A DNA stretch of 64,000 nt from Flavobacterium fontis (lineage in GTDB: Bacteria > Bacteroidota > Bacteroidia > Flavobacteriales > Flavobacteriaceae). This document shows, piece after piece, positions 39,571 to 48,756 of the stretch. The stretch is from contig NZ_FQVQ01000005.1 in NCBI RefSeq assembly GCF_900129405.1, positions 115,492 through 179,491 on the forward strand. The letters are read 5' to 3'. How positions within the stretch are numbered: the stretch's first letter is position 1; each line of letters opens with the position of its first letter. A program made the translations under genes and the position numbers. The notes beneath the pieces were generated by a model. It was not told where the DNA came from and did no database searches. It was given only the letters and a program-made list of their open reading frames with translations.

Positions 39571-40950
39571 TTACATTACTGTGTTTTGGATTAATTTCTT
39601 GGTTAAATAATGAAAGCGAATATACAAAAAAATTGCTGCAAACGTCAATCCAGCTAATAATCCTATCCAAACCCCAACTGCACCCAAGGCGGTATACTTT
39701 CCGAGGTAAAAGGATAAGGGAAATCCAACAATCCAATAGGCAATAAAGGTAATATACATAGGTATTTTCACATCTTGGAGTCCCCGTAGCGCACCCAAAA
39801 CTACTACTTGTATGCCATCGGAAATTTGAAAAAAAGCGGCGACAATCAATAAATTGGAGGCAATGGTTAGTACTTCGAGGGTATTGGACCATTCCGAACT
39901 ATTGTCAAGATCGAGAAACAGTTGTGGCAAATCGGTATGAAAGAGCAGGAAAAACAGCGCAAATACGATTTCTACCAAAACGGCGAGCAAGAAAACAGAG
40001 CGGGCAACACGCACTAAACCCCGATAATCTTGCATTCCTTTGAAGTTGCCCACACGAATCATCGAAACGACACTGAGTCCCATGGCAAACATGAACGTGA
40101 GCGACGCCAAACTTAATGCAATTTGATTGGCCGCTTGACTTGTTTTCCCGAGGGTTCCACAAAGCCAAATGGCTGCGGTGAATAGAACCACTTCAAACAA
40201 CATTTGCAAAGCCGAAGGGATACCCAAATCGACAATTTGTTTGGCAACCCGATACTGTAAATTTTTAAAATGAAATTTTGAAAAATAAGCTCGAAGTTGG
40301 GGTTGGCGAAATAGTAAAACATGCATAAAGACCAACATCGCAATACGGGACAAAACCGTACCTAAAGCAGCGCCTTGAATGCCCATTTTTGGAAAAATCC
40401 ACCAGCCGTAAATAAAGATATAATTAAGGATGATGTGTACTACATTGGCCAATAAAATAGCATACATTGAATACTTGGTCAGCGATAATCCATCGGCAAA
40501 CTGCTTGTAAGCCTGATACATTATTAAAGGGACCAGTGAGAAAGCTACCTGTATTAAAAAAGGTTCGGCGAGAACCAATACTTCTGCTGGCTGTTCCAAT
40601 AAGGTAAGTAAAGGAACTGACAATACGACGAGACCAAATAGTAGCCAACCCAAAAGAGTACATAAAATCCACCCGTGCTGAAAATAGGTACGAATTTGTT
40701 GGGTATCGCCTGAAGCATCGGCTTGGGCGATTAGTGGAGTCAAGGCTGTTGAAAATCCAATCCCCAAGGACATCGCCACAAATATCAGACTATTCCCTAG
40801 CGAAACCGCAGCCAATTCGGTACTTCCCAACCGGCCTACCATAATATTATCAACGATTCCTATTAAAGTATGTCCTACCATTCCCAAAATTACAGGATAG
40901 GCCAATTGTATATTATAGGTAAATTCTTTACGGTAGGATTGCCAAGACAT
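39571..40950 (-). CDS. MATE family efflux transporter
   Basis: A 459-residue transporter with twelve helices and the NorM-like MATE pattern: YPVILGMVGHTLIGIVDNIMVGRLGS in helix one and two, ALTPLIAQADASGDTQQIRTYFQHG, and DLGIPSALQMLFEVV opening the second half. It uses an ion gradient to export drugs or metabolites. I chose ATG 40950 because the -7 box TACCTTTG (40969-40976) overlaps the earlier in-frame ATG at 40971. Confidence 0.92.
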   Translation of the reverse strand: MSWQSYRKEFTYNIQLAYPVILGMVGHTLIGIVDNIMVGRLGSTELAAVSLGNSLIFVAMSLGIGFSTALTPLIAQADASGDTQQIRTYFQHGWILCTLLGWLLFGLVVLSVPLLTLLEQPAEVLVLAEPFLIQVAFSLVPLIMYQAYKQFADGLSLTKYSMYAILLANVVHIILNYIFIYGWWIFPKMGIQGAALGTVLSRIAMLVFMHVLLFRQPQLRAYFSKFHFKNLQYRVAKQIVDLGIPSALQMLFEVVLFTAAIWLCGTLGKTSQAANQIALSLASLTFMFAMGLSVVSMIRVGNFKGMQDYRGLVRVARSVFLLAVLVEIVFALFFLLFHTDLPQLFLDLDNSSEWSNTLEVLTIASNLLIVAAFFQISDGIQVVVLGALRGLQDVKIPMYITFIAYWIVGFPLSFYLGKYTALGAVGVWIGLLAGLTFAAIFLYIRFHYLTKKLIQNTVM

Positions 40951-40968
40951 CGTTTTCAAAATAAAGAA

Positions 40969-40976
40969 CAAAGGTA
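40969..40976 (-). promoter_or_regulatory. -7 promoter box (TACCTTTG) of MATE gene
   Basis: A perfect TAnnTTTG on the minus strand, 18 bases before the ATG at 40950. Confidence 0.65.
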
Positions 40977-41176
40977 GACCCCTTTTTTGGGGTATGCAAA
41001 CGAATTTATGAAACGAAAAATTAATTATGTAATATTATTCTTACAATTATTAATTTCTATCGTCTAAAACTCGATAAAATACACTTTTGTAAGGTTATTC
41101 GTCGATTTTTATCTCTTTTTGTAAGTATTGTATTACTTAAATTGTAATTTAGTGTAGCCAAATCAAAATAAAACCG

Positions 41177-42184
41177 ATGAAAACAATTACCTTATTTCTG
41201 CTACAAGTAGTAGTGCTTACAGCCACTGCTCAAAATGTATTTCGTGAAGATTTTAACACCTTCGTGGTAAATCAAAATCTTTCAGGTCAAGGTCAATGGA
41301 CGAACGCTGAAAACTCTTATGGATTAGGATCCTGCAGCGCATCCAATTGCTCAAATGCTAAAGTGATTCAACAGACGGTTGGATTTTTAAATTGGGGAAC
41401 CGCTAACCGTTCTGTTGAATTAATTGCCAACGGTGACGGGTGTGGGGTTCCTTTTCCTCCACAAAATTCGGGTGAAATCTACATTGGATTTGTCTTGCGA
41501 CTTACAAGTTGTGCGTATTCGAGTCAGGAATTCTTACGCATCAGCGGTGCGAGTAGTGCCACAGCGGCCCTAAAAGTGTATGTGGTTCGCTTGAATTCCA
41601 CTCAATATAGCGTTGGTATTTCTAAAAATAGCGGCAATATTGTTTGGTCTTCCCTTCCTTACACGCTTAACAGCAATCAATTGGTAGTGATTCGATACAG
41701 CTTATTTAGCGGGGGTTCGGACGATATCTTACGTTTGTACACGAATCCCGTCGTCATGGCCGATGAACCCGCTTTACCCAATGCGTTAACCAACAATGGA
41801 GAAGATGTAAGCAATACCTTAGATCGCATGGTCATCAACTTACGCAATGCCAATGCGCCCATAGGCCGTATGGGATTAGTAAGTATCGCGCAAACATGGG
41901 AAAGCTTGCGATACAGTGCGTTGAGTCAAACGGAATTCAATGCCACGCAATTCATCGCGCAACATGAGGCTGGTGAAATTACCATTCAAAACTCCCAAGC
42001 GTCCACTCCTGCAACGATGACATTATATTCCACTCTAGGACAATCCATTACAACTACCAAAATAAATTTAGATTCGGGAACTACTCGTATTCAGGTTCCC
42101 TCCAATTTAAGTCCGGGCATGTATATCCTACATTTCCAAGATGAATACAAAAACGAATTCATAAAAAAATTGATGGTTAATTAA
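41177..42184 (+). CDS. Secreted protein with a T9SS type A sorting domain
   Basis: A 335-residue protein with a signal peptide (MKTITLFLLQVVVLTATAQ), a central beta-rich domain of about 230 residues (NVFREDFNTFVVNQNLSGQG, cysteines at CSASNCSNA) of the concanavalin-like type, and a C-terminal sorting region (TMTLYSTLGQSITT ... PSNLSPGMYILHF ... FIKKLMVN). It is expected to be released or anchored via the type IX secretion system. It stands alone, with a long AT-rich gap upstream and a terminator immediately after. No catalytic residues are recognised. Confidence 0.85.
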   Translation: MKTITLFLLQVVVLTATAQNVFREDFNTFVVNQNLSGQGQWTNAENSYGLGSCSASNCSNAKVIQQTVGFLNWGTANRSVELIANGDGCGVPFPPQNSGEIYIGFVLRLTSCAYSSQEFLRISGASSATAALKVYVVRLNSTQYSVGISKNSGNIVWSSLPYTLNSNQLVVIRYSLFSGGSDDILRLYTNPVVMADEPALPNALTNNGEDVSNTLDRMVINLRNANAPIGRMGLVSIAQTWESLRYSALSQTEFNATQFIAQHEAGEITIQNSQASTPATMTLYSTLGQSITTTKINLDSGTTRIQVPSNLSPGMYILHFQDEYKNEFIKKLMVN

Positions 42185-42189
42185 GAAAG

Positions 42190-42212
42190 CCTCCTTCGGG
42201 AGGTTTTTTTTT
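42190..42212 (+). terminator. Terminator after T9SS cargo gene
   Basis: CCTCC and GGAGG (42190-42194, 42199-42203) form a short GC stem with a TTCG loop, followed by nine T, six bases after the stop. Confidence 0.9.
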
Positions 42213-42312
42213 GGCAATCACTCTCCTTAAAATCAATACTTTTGAAAAAAAATCGATTGGGTTTCCAACCTTTTGAGGAGAAGGTATCTCTTTACTATAA
42301 AACACCTACCCC

Positions 42313-42849
42313 GTGATTGATGAAAAACTAATAGAGGGCTGCCGAAAAAAACAACGAGAGGCACAACGACAGGTCTACGAAAAATTAGGGCCGTATTTGT
42401 TCCGTTTGTGTAAAAGGTATTTAAAAAAGGAAGAAGAAATTGAGGAAGTATTAGCCGATTCATTTTTTATTCTTTTTACAAAAATTGATCAACTCAACGA
42501 AAACAAAGCGTTTTGGAGTTGGGCGAAACGCATCACGATTAACGAATGTTTACGGCATTTGAAAAAGAAAGTCAATTTCAACTTGTACCTTGAAGACCGC
42601 CCGCAAATTCCCGGTGTTGAAGCCGAGCAAGAGCAACCGCTTTTGGAAGCTGACTTACTGAAATTGTTGGACACGTTACCGCATGGAAGTCGAACTATTT
42701 TTTCGCTCTTTGTCATTGAAGGCTATAGTCATAAAGAGATTGCAACCCTACTCTCTATCACGGAAGGAACCTCAAAATCACAGCTCAATTTTGCCAAATC
42801 CAAACTCAAGGAATTGGTCAACCTACATTATTACCAACAGGCGAAATAA
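42313..42849 (+). CDS. ECF-type RNA polymerase sigma factor
   Basis: A 178-residue sigma-70 family factor of ECF type. Region 2 (about 22-90) shows YLFRLCKRYLKKEEEIEEVLADSFF and the helix AFWSWAKRITINECLRHLKKK; region 4 (about 115-172) shows LPHGSRTIFSLFVIEGYSHKEIA. The GTG at 42313 is the most upstream start with a full region 2. Three bases after its stop begins an anti-sigma-like gene, the usual pair. Targets are unknown. Confidence 0.9.
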   Translation: MIDEKLIEGCRKKQREAQRQVYEKLGPYLFRLCKRYLKKEEEIEEVLADSFFILFTKIDQLNENKAFWSWAKRITINECLRHLKKKVNFNLYLEDRPQIPGVEAEQEQPLLEADLLKLLDTLPHGSRTIFSLFVIEGYSHKEIATLLSITEGTSKSQLNFAKSKLKELVNLHYYQQAK

Positions 42850-42852
42850 ATT

Positions 42853-43776
42853 ATGGAACATAACGATAAATTTTGGAACCAATTTCAGCAACTCGATGCA
42901 ACGACGCCCGAAGATACTTTTCCCGGTATGGAAAAAATATGGGACCGTGTTGAAACCAAGCTGGATCATAAAGTAGCAGTTCAAGAGCAATGGAAATGGA
43001 AGAAAATTGCTGTAGCTGCATCGGTGACGTTGCTCATTTCAATCAGCTATTTGATTTGGAACAGCGCTGAAAGTCCTACGCCAACTTCTCCCCATTTGCC
43101 CAAAAAGGAAACCCTTTCAAATGAGGTAACCGTTCAACCCCTAAACAATCCCCCAGCGGTCGATCAGCCTGTGGAAACCCCCAATCATCCTGCACTGCAA
43201 CCCAACCTTGAGTCTTTGGTTGAAAAATCAGTTCAAGTCACACCCACAGTAGCCGAGGTTGAGAAAAAAAAGGAAATTCAAGAAGAAGTTCAAAAAGAAG
43301 CAGCTATTGTTTCGCCAAAAAGTAGTGTTTCTAAAGAAGTAATCGTACAAACCGGACCTTACAATACTGCCTCGTCTAATTTGAGAACTACATTAGTTCC
43401 GCAACGAAAATTTGACGCTGTTGGCGTACAAGAAAGTCCGAAAATGGTCCTACGAGGGAAAAGTAAAAATGCAGCGCTAAAAGAGGAACCGTTGGTTGTT
43501 GTAGATGGCGAGGTCACCGAAAATTACAACCTTGAGGATGCCGACTCTGTGGTGTATTTAAATAATCCGCTCTATATTATTGATGGAACAGAATACACTG
43601 AAAAGGAAGTGTTTGGTCCCAACCCGACGTGTCCTTATGCCCCACTTAAAGAACAACCTATTGAATCGGTTACGGTACTGCAGGCCGAAAAAGCGATTGA
43701 AATCTATGGTAAAAAAGCTGAAAATGGTGTGGTAATTATCACTACGAAAACAGGAAAACCTAAGCCGAAAAAGTAA
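42853..43776 (+). CDS. Anti-sigma-like membrane protein with TonB-plug-like C terminus
   Basis: A 307-residue protein. The N-terminal 50 residues (FWNQFQQLDATTPEDTFPGM) look cytoplasmic and could bind the sigma factor; one transmembrane helix follows (about 50-68, IAVAASVTLLISISYLIW). The periplasmic part is Pro/Lys/Glu-rich (about 70-200) and ends in a segment (about 205-305: PLVVVDGEV, PLYIIDGTEY, IESVTVLQAEKAIEIYGKK, NGVVIITTKTG) that matches the plug-domain signature of SusC-like TonB receptors. No barrel follows, so the plug-like segment stands alone. Regulation of the neighbouring sigma factor is inferred from order. Confidence 0.7.
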   Translation: MEHNDKFWNQFQQLDATTPEDTFPGMEKIWDRVETKLDHKVAVQEQWKWKKIAVAASVTLLISISYLIWNSAESPTPTSPHLPKKETLSNEVTVQPLNNPPAVDQPVETPNHPALQPNLESLVEKSVQVTPTVAEVEKKKEIQEEVQKEAAIVSPKSSVSKEVIVQTGPYNTASSNLRTTLVPQRKFDAVGVQESPKMVLRGKSKNAALKEEPLVVVDGEVTENYNLEDADSVVYLNNPLYIIDGTEYTEKEVFGPNPTCPYAPLKEQPIESVTVLQAEKAIEIYGKKAENGVVIITTKTGKPKPKK

Positions 43777-43809
43777 ATCAAACTATTGTTTAACGTAAAA
43801 AGTAACGCC

Positions 43810-45732
43810 ATGAAATATGTAAAACATCTTTCGTTAGCCCTTGCTATGCTTATTCATTTCGTAAGCTTTGGGCAATTAAAAACCATCACAGGGCAAGTTG
43901 TCGATGATCAGGGAACATTACTCCCAGGAGCCTACATTGCAGTGAAAGGAACAAACAAACATACAACCTCCGACTTGGATGGGAAGTTTAGTATGTCGGT
44001 GAATATTGGCTCCACATTAATTGTGAGTTATATTGGGTACCAAACCAAAGAAGTGGTCGTAGGTAAAGCCAATCATTACCCCATTCAATTAAATGCTGAA
44101 GCACAGGTTTTGAACGAAGTAGTCATCACGCAAGGATACCGACTTGTTACAAAGAAAACAAGTGTTGCTGCCACTAGCGTTGCTGTCACGGGTAAAATAG
44201 TAGAAAACCGACCCAATGCCAATGTAATGAATACATTACAAGGGCAAATTGCGGGGGCTTCTGTTATTGATAAGGAAGAAAAAAACAAAAGCGATTGGAA
44301 GTCAAAAAAAATCAATCCCCAACCGGATGAGGAATATGGTGCATTGATTGAAAACGTCTTCGAAAGTCCACGCGTCAATCCATTATCGACCTTTTCCATT
44401 GATGTGGATAATGCTTCTTATACCAATATTCGACGTATGATTAATAGTGGCCAAAAAGTTCCCAAAGATGCCGTTCGTATTGAGGAAATGATCAATTTTT
44501 TCAAATACAATTATGCACAACCTACAGGAGAACACCCTTTTGCCATTCATACCGAATACAGTGCCTGTCCCTGGAATACAAACTCCAAACTGTTGCGTAT
44601 TGCACTTCAAGGAAAAACATTGGAAAGCGACCTCTTGCCTCCTTCCAACTTGGTATTTCTTATCGATGTTTCGGGTTCCATGGGAGCTGCCAATAAATTA
44701 CCTCTCGTTATTCAATCGTTAAAGGCTTTAACTTCACAATTGCGTGAAAATGACCGTATCGCCATCGTGGTGTATGCTGGAGCGGCTGGGTTGGTGTTGC
44801 CTTCTACGGCGGGAAATCAAAAAGACAAAATCATTCCTGCACTCGATAATCTCTCGGCGGGAGGAAGTACCGCGGGAGGTGCTGGAATTGAACTCGCCTA
44901 CAAAGTGGCACAGGAAAACTTTATCCAAGGAGGCAATAATCGGGTAGTTTTGGCCACCGATGGCGACTTTAATGTTGGATACAATTCATCGAGTGATTTG
45001 GGCCAATTGATTGAAGAAAAAAGAAAAACGGGGGTCTTTCTAACCTGTTTAGGCTACGGCATGGGGAACTATAAAGACACTACTTTGGAAACATTGGCCA
45101 ACAAAGGCAATGGAAATTACGCCTACATTGATACCTTGCAAGAAGCCAACCGCTTTTTGGTTAAAGAATTTAAAGGAACAATGTTTGCGATAGCGAAAGA
45201 TGTCAAGATTCAAATTGAATTTAATCCCACCCTAGTCAAAGCCTACCGATTGATTGGATATGAAAATCGGAAATTACGCCCCGAAGATTTTAAAAATGAT
45301 ACCATTGATGCAGGCGAATTGGGAAGTGGTCATACGGTGACGGCTTTTTATGAAATCATTCCCACGGGTGTTGAGTCCAATTTATTTGTGGCCACTGATG
45401 ATTTGAAATATACCCCAAAAGTCGCCCCTGATGCGCCATTAAACAGCGAATTGGCTACGGTTAAGTTTCGCTATAAAAAACCTGACGGTGATCGAAGTAC
45501 CGAAATGACCCGTGTGATACAAAACATTGAGGTTGGTGCCCACAATGCATCTCCCGATTTTCGTTTTGCGGCAGCTGTGGCTTGGTTTGGCTTGTACTTG
45601 AGAGATTCAAAATTGATTCAAAATAAATCAATTACAGATATCGAAAACTTAGCGAATACCGCAATTGGACAAGATAAAGAGGGCTATCGCTACGAACTGA
45701 TTCGATTGGTTAACACATTTCATCATAATTAG
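43810..45732 (+). CDS. VWA domain protein with SusC-like N-terminal module
   Basis: A 640-residue secreted protein from ATG 43810; a TTG eight codons earlier is less likely. After the signal peptide comes a carboxypeptidase-regulatory-like domain (about 20-110: ITGQVVDDQGTLLPGAYIAVKG) and the linker LNEVVITQGY. A YfbK-type N-terminal region follows (PRVNPLSTFSIDVDNASYTN), then a von Willebrand A domain (about 275-445) with MIDAS residues in FLIDVSGSMG and ATDGDFNVG, and a DUF3520-type C terminus (LKYTPKVAPDAPL). It is 33 bases after the anti-sigma-like gene. The combination suggests a calcium/magnesium-dependent protein-interaction module at the outer membrane. Confidence 0.87.
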   Translation: MKYVKHLSLALAMLIHFVSFGQLKTITGQVVDDQGTLLPGAYIAVKGTNKHTTSDLDGKFSMSVNIGSTLIVSYIGYQTKEVVVGKANHYPIQLNAEAQVLNEVVITQGYRLVTKKTSVAATSVAVTGKIVENRPNANVMNTLQGQIAGASVIDKEEKNKSDWKSKKINPQPDEEYGALIENVFESPRVNPLSTFSIDVDNASYTNIRRMINSGQKVPKDAVRIEEMINFFKYNYAQPTGEHPFAIHTEYSACPWNTNSKLLRIALQGKTLESDLLPPSNLVFLIDVSGSMGAANKLPLVIQSLKALTSQLRENDRIAIVVYAGAAGLVLPSTAGNQKDKIIPALDNLSAGGSTAGGAGIELAYKVAQENFIQGGNNRVVLATDGDFNVGYNSSSDLGQLIEEKRKTGVFLTCLGYGMGNYKDTTLETLANKGNGNYAYIDTLQEANRFLVKEFKGTMFAIAKDVKIQIEFNPTLVKAYRLIGYENRKLRPEDFKNDTIDAGELGSGHTVTAFYEIIPTGVESNLFVATDDLKYTPKVAPDAPLNSELATVKFRYKKPDGDRSTEMTRVIQNIEVGAHNASPDFRFAAAVAWFGLYLRDSKLIQNKSITDIENLANTAIGQDKEGYRYELIRLVNTFHHN

Positions 45733-45756
45733 TTAGGGTTAATTTTTGGTTAGCAA

Positions 45757-45787
45757 AAAGGCTGGGAGTTATGTGCTTCCGGCCTTT
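45757..45787. terminator. Shared terminator between convergent genes
   Basis: AAAGGC (45757-45762) pairs with GCCTTT (45782-45787), extended inward by GGGAG with CTTCC, forming a long hairpin between the VWA and ABC-F stops. The flanking A and T runs can serve both directions. Confidence 0.65.
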
Positions 45788-45789
45788 GC

Positions 45790-47421
45790 TTATTTTTCAA
45801 TTTCTTTTAAGTTTTCCATTTTTTTGTATTCCAAGAATCCTTTAATATCCTCAAAATGTTCACGAACACGTTTGTTTCCAAATTCAAAAACCTTCGTAAC
45901 CAAACCATCGAGAAAATCACGGTCGTGGGAAACTAATATCAACGTGCCATCAAAGTCTTTCAGCGCGTCTTTAATGATATCCTTTGTTTTCATATCCAAA
46001 TGGTTTGTAGGCTCATCCAGAATCAAGACATTCACGGGCTCCAACAACAGCTTAATCATCGCCAAACGTGTACGTTCGCCGCCCGATAAAACTTTTACCT
46101 TTTTGTGTACATCATCGCCACCAAACATAAAAGCACCCAGAAGATCTTTGATTTTGGTGCGAATCTCACCCACTGCAATGCGATCAATCGTTTCAAACAC
46201 TGTCAATTCACCATCCAATAAGGCCGCTTGATTTTGGGCAAAATACCCCACTTGTACATTGTGACCGATTTCTAATTTTCCATCAAAATCGATCTCATTC
46301 ATGATAGCTTTGATCATGGTTGATTTCCCTTCCCCATTTTTCCCTACAAAAGCCACTTTTTGGCCCCGTTCGATCACCATATTGGCCTCCTTAAACACCA
46401 CATGATCCTCGTATTTTTTGGACAAATGTTCAACAACAACGGGATATTGTCCGCTTCGAGGTGAAGGTGGAAACTTTAAACGAAGTGCCGATGTATCGAC
46501 CTCATCTACCTCAACTAACTCGAGTTTTTCCAACATTTTCACCCGCGATTGTACTTGCAACGTTTTGGAATAAGTTCCTTTGAATCGTTCGATAAATTCG
46601 GTGGTTTCAGCAATCATTTTTTGCTGCTCTTCATACGCCTTTTGTTGGTGTGCTCTACGTTCTTTACGCAATTCTAAATAATGAGAATATTTGGCACGGT
46701 AATCATAAATGCGTCCCATAGTGACCTCAATGGTACGGTTGGTGATGTTGTCCACAAAAGCACGGTCGTGAGAAATCACCATGACAGCCTTGGCTTGATT
46801 CAATAAAAAATCTTCTAGCCATTGAATACTATCCATATCCAAGTGATTGGTGGGCTCATCGAGCAAAATCAAATCGGGTTTTTTCAACAATATTTTGGCC
46901 AATTCAATGCGCATGCGCCATCCCCCCGAAAATTCAGAAGTGGGCCGATGAAAATCCTCCCGCTCAAATCCAAGCCCTTTTAAGACTTTCTCCACTTCCG
47001 CTTCGTAATTGATCTCTTCGATTGAATAAAATTTTTCGCTTAATTCAGAAACGCGTTCAATCAACTTCATATAATCGTCGCTTTCATAATCGGTTCGCAC
47101 CGTAAGCTGTTCATTGAGCGCATCGATTTCTTCTTTCATCGAAAAAATTTCCGCAAAAGCTTTGGAGGTCTCTTCAAAAACCGTCACATCATCTTGCGTC
47201 AATAAATGCTGGGGTAAATAAGCAATTACCGCTTCTTTGGGTGCCGAAACAGCACCTCGTGTGGGTTTGTTTTGACCGGCTACTATTTTTAACAAGGTCG
47301 ATTTTCCCGCACCATTTTTACCCATCAAGGCTATTTTATCGGTTTCATTTATAGCAAAAGTAACCTCACTAAAAAGTGTAGTTCCTCCAAATTCAACAGC
47401 GATATCGTTTACGGTAATCAT
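45790..47421 (-). CDS. ABC-F family ATPase
   Basis: A soluble twin ATPase of about 543 residues, of the type that acts on the ribosome. NBD1 has Walker A MGKNGAGKSTLLKIVAG, signature EFSGGWRMRIELAK and LLDEPTNHLDMDS; NBD2 has VGKNGEGKSTMIKAI, SGGERTRLAM and LDEPTNHLDMKT. A lysine/arginine-rich linker (RAKYSHYLELRKERRAHQQKAYEEQ) separates them. No membrane domain is present. I chose ATG 47421 because the -7 box lies inside the longer frame. Whether it belongs to the EttA, Uup or a resistance subgroup is not decidable here. Confidence 0.93.
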   Translation of the reverse strand: MITVNDIAVEFGGTTLFSEVTFAINETDKIALMGKNGAGKSTLLKIVAGQNKPTRGAVSAPKEAVIAYLPQHLLTQDDVTVFEETSKAFAEIFSMKEEIDALNEQLTVRTDYESDDYMKLIERVSELSEKFYSIEEINYEAEVEKVLKGLGFEREDFHRPTSEFSGGWRMRIELAKILLKKPDLILLDEPTNHLDMDSIQWLEDFLLNQAKAVMVISHDRAFVDNITNRTIEVTMGRIYDYRAKYSHYLELRKERRAHQQKAYEEQQKMIAETTEFIERFKGTYSKTLQVQSRVKMLEKLELVEVDEVDTSALRLKFPPSPRSGQYPVVVEHLSKKYEDHVVFKEANMVIERGQKVAFVGKNGEGKSTMIKAIMNEIDFDGKLEIGHNVQVGYFAQNQAALLDGELTVFETIDRIAVGEIRTKIKDLLGAFMFGGDDVHKKVKVLSGGERTRLAMIKLLLEPVNVLILDEPTNHLDMKTKDIIKDALKDFDGTLILVSHDRDFLDGLVTKVFEFGNKRVREHFEDIKGFLEYKKMENLKEIEK

Positions 47422-47449
47422 GTGAGCTAACGATTTTAAAATGAAGCGG

Positions 47450-47457
47450 CAAATATA
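47450..47457 (-). promoter_or_regulatory. -7 promoter box (TATATTTG) of ABC-F gene
   Basis: A perfect TAnnTTTG on the minus strand, 28 bases before the ATG at 47421. A TTG about 19 bases further upstream could be the -33 element. Confidence 0.68.
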
Positions 47458-47511
47458 GTTCAAAATCATAAGCCATCAAGGATTTTAAAGGAATCCTGAA
47501 AAGAAAATAAA

Positions 47512-47519
47512 TACCTTTG
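47512..47519 (+). promoter_or_regulatory. -7 promoter box (TACCTTTG) of MFS gene
   Basis: A perfect TAnnTTTG on the plus strand, 21 bases before the ATG at 47541, in the divergent gap shared with the ABC-F gene. Confidence 0.65.
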
Positions 47520-47540
47520 CAGCATCCTATTTAGTCCGTC

Positions 47541-48728
47541 ATGTCTTCTTCAATCGCTTCCATATCTCTAGGCAAACTGAGAAAACGATACCGCAATCGT
47601 GTTCGCTTAGCCACGGCTCTCTTCTTTTTTGGCATGGGATTTAGTTTTGCCACATGGGCAAGTCGGATTCCGAGTATTAAAAGTCAGTTGCAGTTGACTG
47701 AAGCCGATCTAGGAAGCCTTCTTTTAGCCTTGCCGGTTGGACAATTATTGGCGATGACATTTTCGGGAAAAGTGGTCACGCGGTATGGAAGTCGTTGGAT
47801 TTGTGCGTTGGGTTTATTATTGTATGCGGGTTGTTTGCCCTTGATTAGTGTATCGCATTCCAAGTGGGAGCTGGCCGTAGCGCTAACTCTTTTTGGCTTT
47901 TTTGGGAACTTGTGCAACATTGCGGTGAATACACAAGGCGTTTATACGCAATTTTTTTTTGAAAAACCAATCTTAGGCTCCTTTCACGGTTCATGGAGTT
48001 TGGCCGGATTTGCGGGGGCACTGACCGGTTTGGTTATGCTTTCTTTTCACATGAGTGTTTTCTATCACTTTTTGATAGCCTTGGGCTTTGTATCGATTAT
48101 TGTGGTGACAAACACCAAATATTTGGTAAAAACGCAAAGTCCAAAACGAGAAGAAGAAAGTTCGTATAATTTTCTTAAAAACCCTGACAAAACTTTGCTT
48201 TGGCTAGGAATTATATGTTTTTTTGGTATGGCCAGCGAAGGTATTATGTTTGATTGGAGCGGTGTCTATTTCAAAGAAATTGTAGAAGCTCCTGGGGCAT
48301 TTGTCGTTTTAGGCTACACTTCATTCATGATAAGTATGGCCTCAGGACGTTTTTTAAGCGATTTTTTTGTAGCCCGACTAGGCAACAGAAAAGTATTGAT
48401 TTATAGCGGTTTAATCATTTTCATTGGGTTGTATACTGCGGTGCTTTTCCCCTATTTAATCCCTTCAACACTGGCTTTCATGCTGGTGGGGATTGGCGTT
48501 TCAAATGTAATTCCTATTATTTTTAATGCTGCAGGTAATCACCCCACTATTCCCACGGGAATGGCGCTCACTATTGTCACCAGCATTAGTTTTTTGGGCT
48601 TTATGATTGGGCCACCCATTATCGGTTACATCGCTGAATTAACCAACTTGCGCTATTCATTTGCGGTAATTGGGGTCTTTGGATTGATTATTGCAGGGTT
48701 AGTAAATCAATTGAATATTTTTAAATAA
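47541..48728 (+). CDS. MFS transporter
   Basis: A 395-residue major facilitator with twelve helices. The N-terminal part shows FFGMGFSFATWASRIPSIKSQL and the loop GKVVTRYGSRWICALG; GFFGNLCNIAVNTQG is typical of FucP/YbjJ-like carriers. The second half begins DKTLLWLGIICFFGMASEGIMFDWSG. The family includes sugar and drug proton symporters; the substrate cannot be told. Its terminator overlaps the convergent fic stop. Confidence 0.9.
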   Translation: MSSSIASISLGKLRKRYRNRVRLATALFFFGMGFSFATWASRIPSIKSQLQLTEADLGSLLLALPVGQLLAMTFSGKVVTRYGSRWICALGLLLYAGCLPLISVSHSKWELAVALTLFGFFGNLCNIAVNTQGVYTQFFFEKPILGSFHGSWSLAGFAGALTGLVMLSFHMSVFYHFLIALGFVSIIVVTNTKYLVKTQSPKREEESSYNFLKNPDKTLLWLGIICFFGMASEGIMFDWSGVYFKEIVEAPGAFVVLGYTSFMISMASGRFLSDFFVARLGNRKVLIYSGLIIFIGLYTAVLFPYLIPSTLAFMLVGIGVSNVIPIIFNAAGNHPTIPTGMALTIVTSISFLGFMIGPPIIGYIAELTNLRYSFAVIGVFGLIIAGLVNQLNIFK

Positions 48729-48730
48729 AA

Positions 48731-48756
48731 AAAAGACAACCCTAAAGTTGTCTTTT
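48731..48756. terminator. Terminator shared with the 3' end of fic
   Basis: AAAAGACAAC (48731-48740) is perfectly complementary to GTTGTCTTTT (48747-48756) with a six-base loop. It follows the MFS stop by two bases, and its right arm forms the last codons of the convergent fic gene. Confidence 0.85.

Noticed and set aside
39533..39892. A 119-residue minus-strand frame overlapping the MATE 3' end
   Set aside because: It is out of frame with the clear MATE protein and has unlikely composition.
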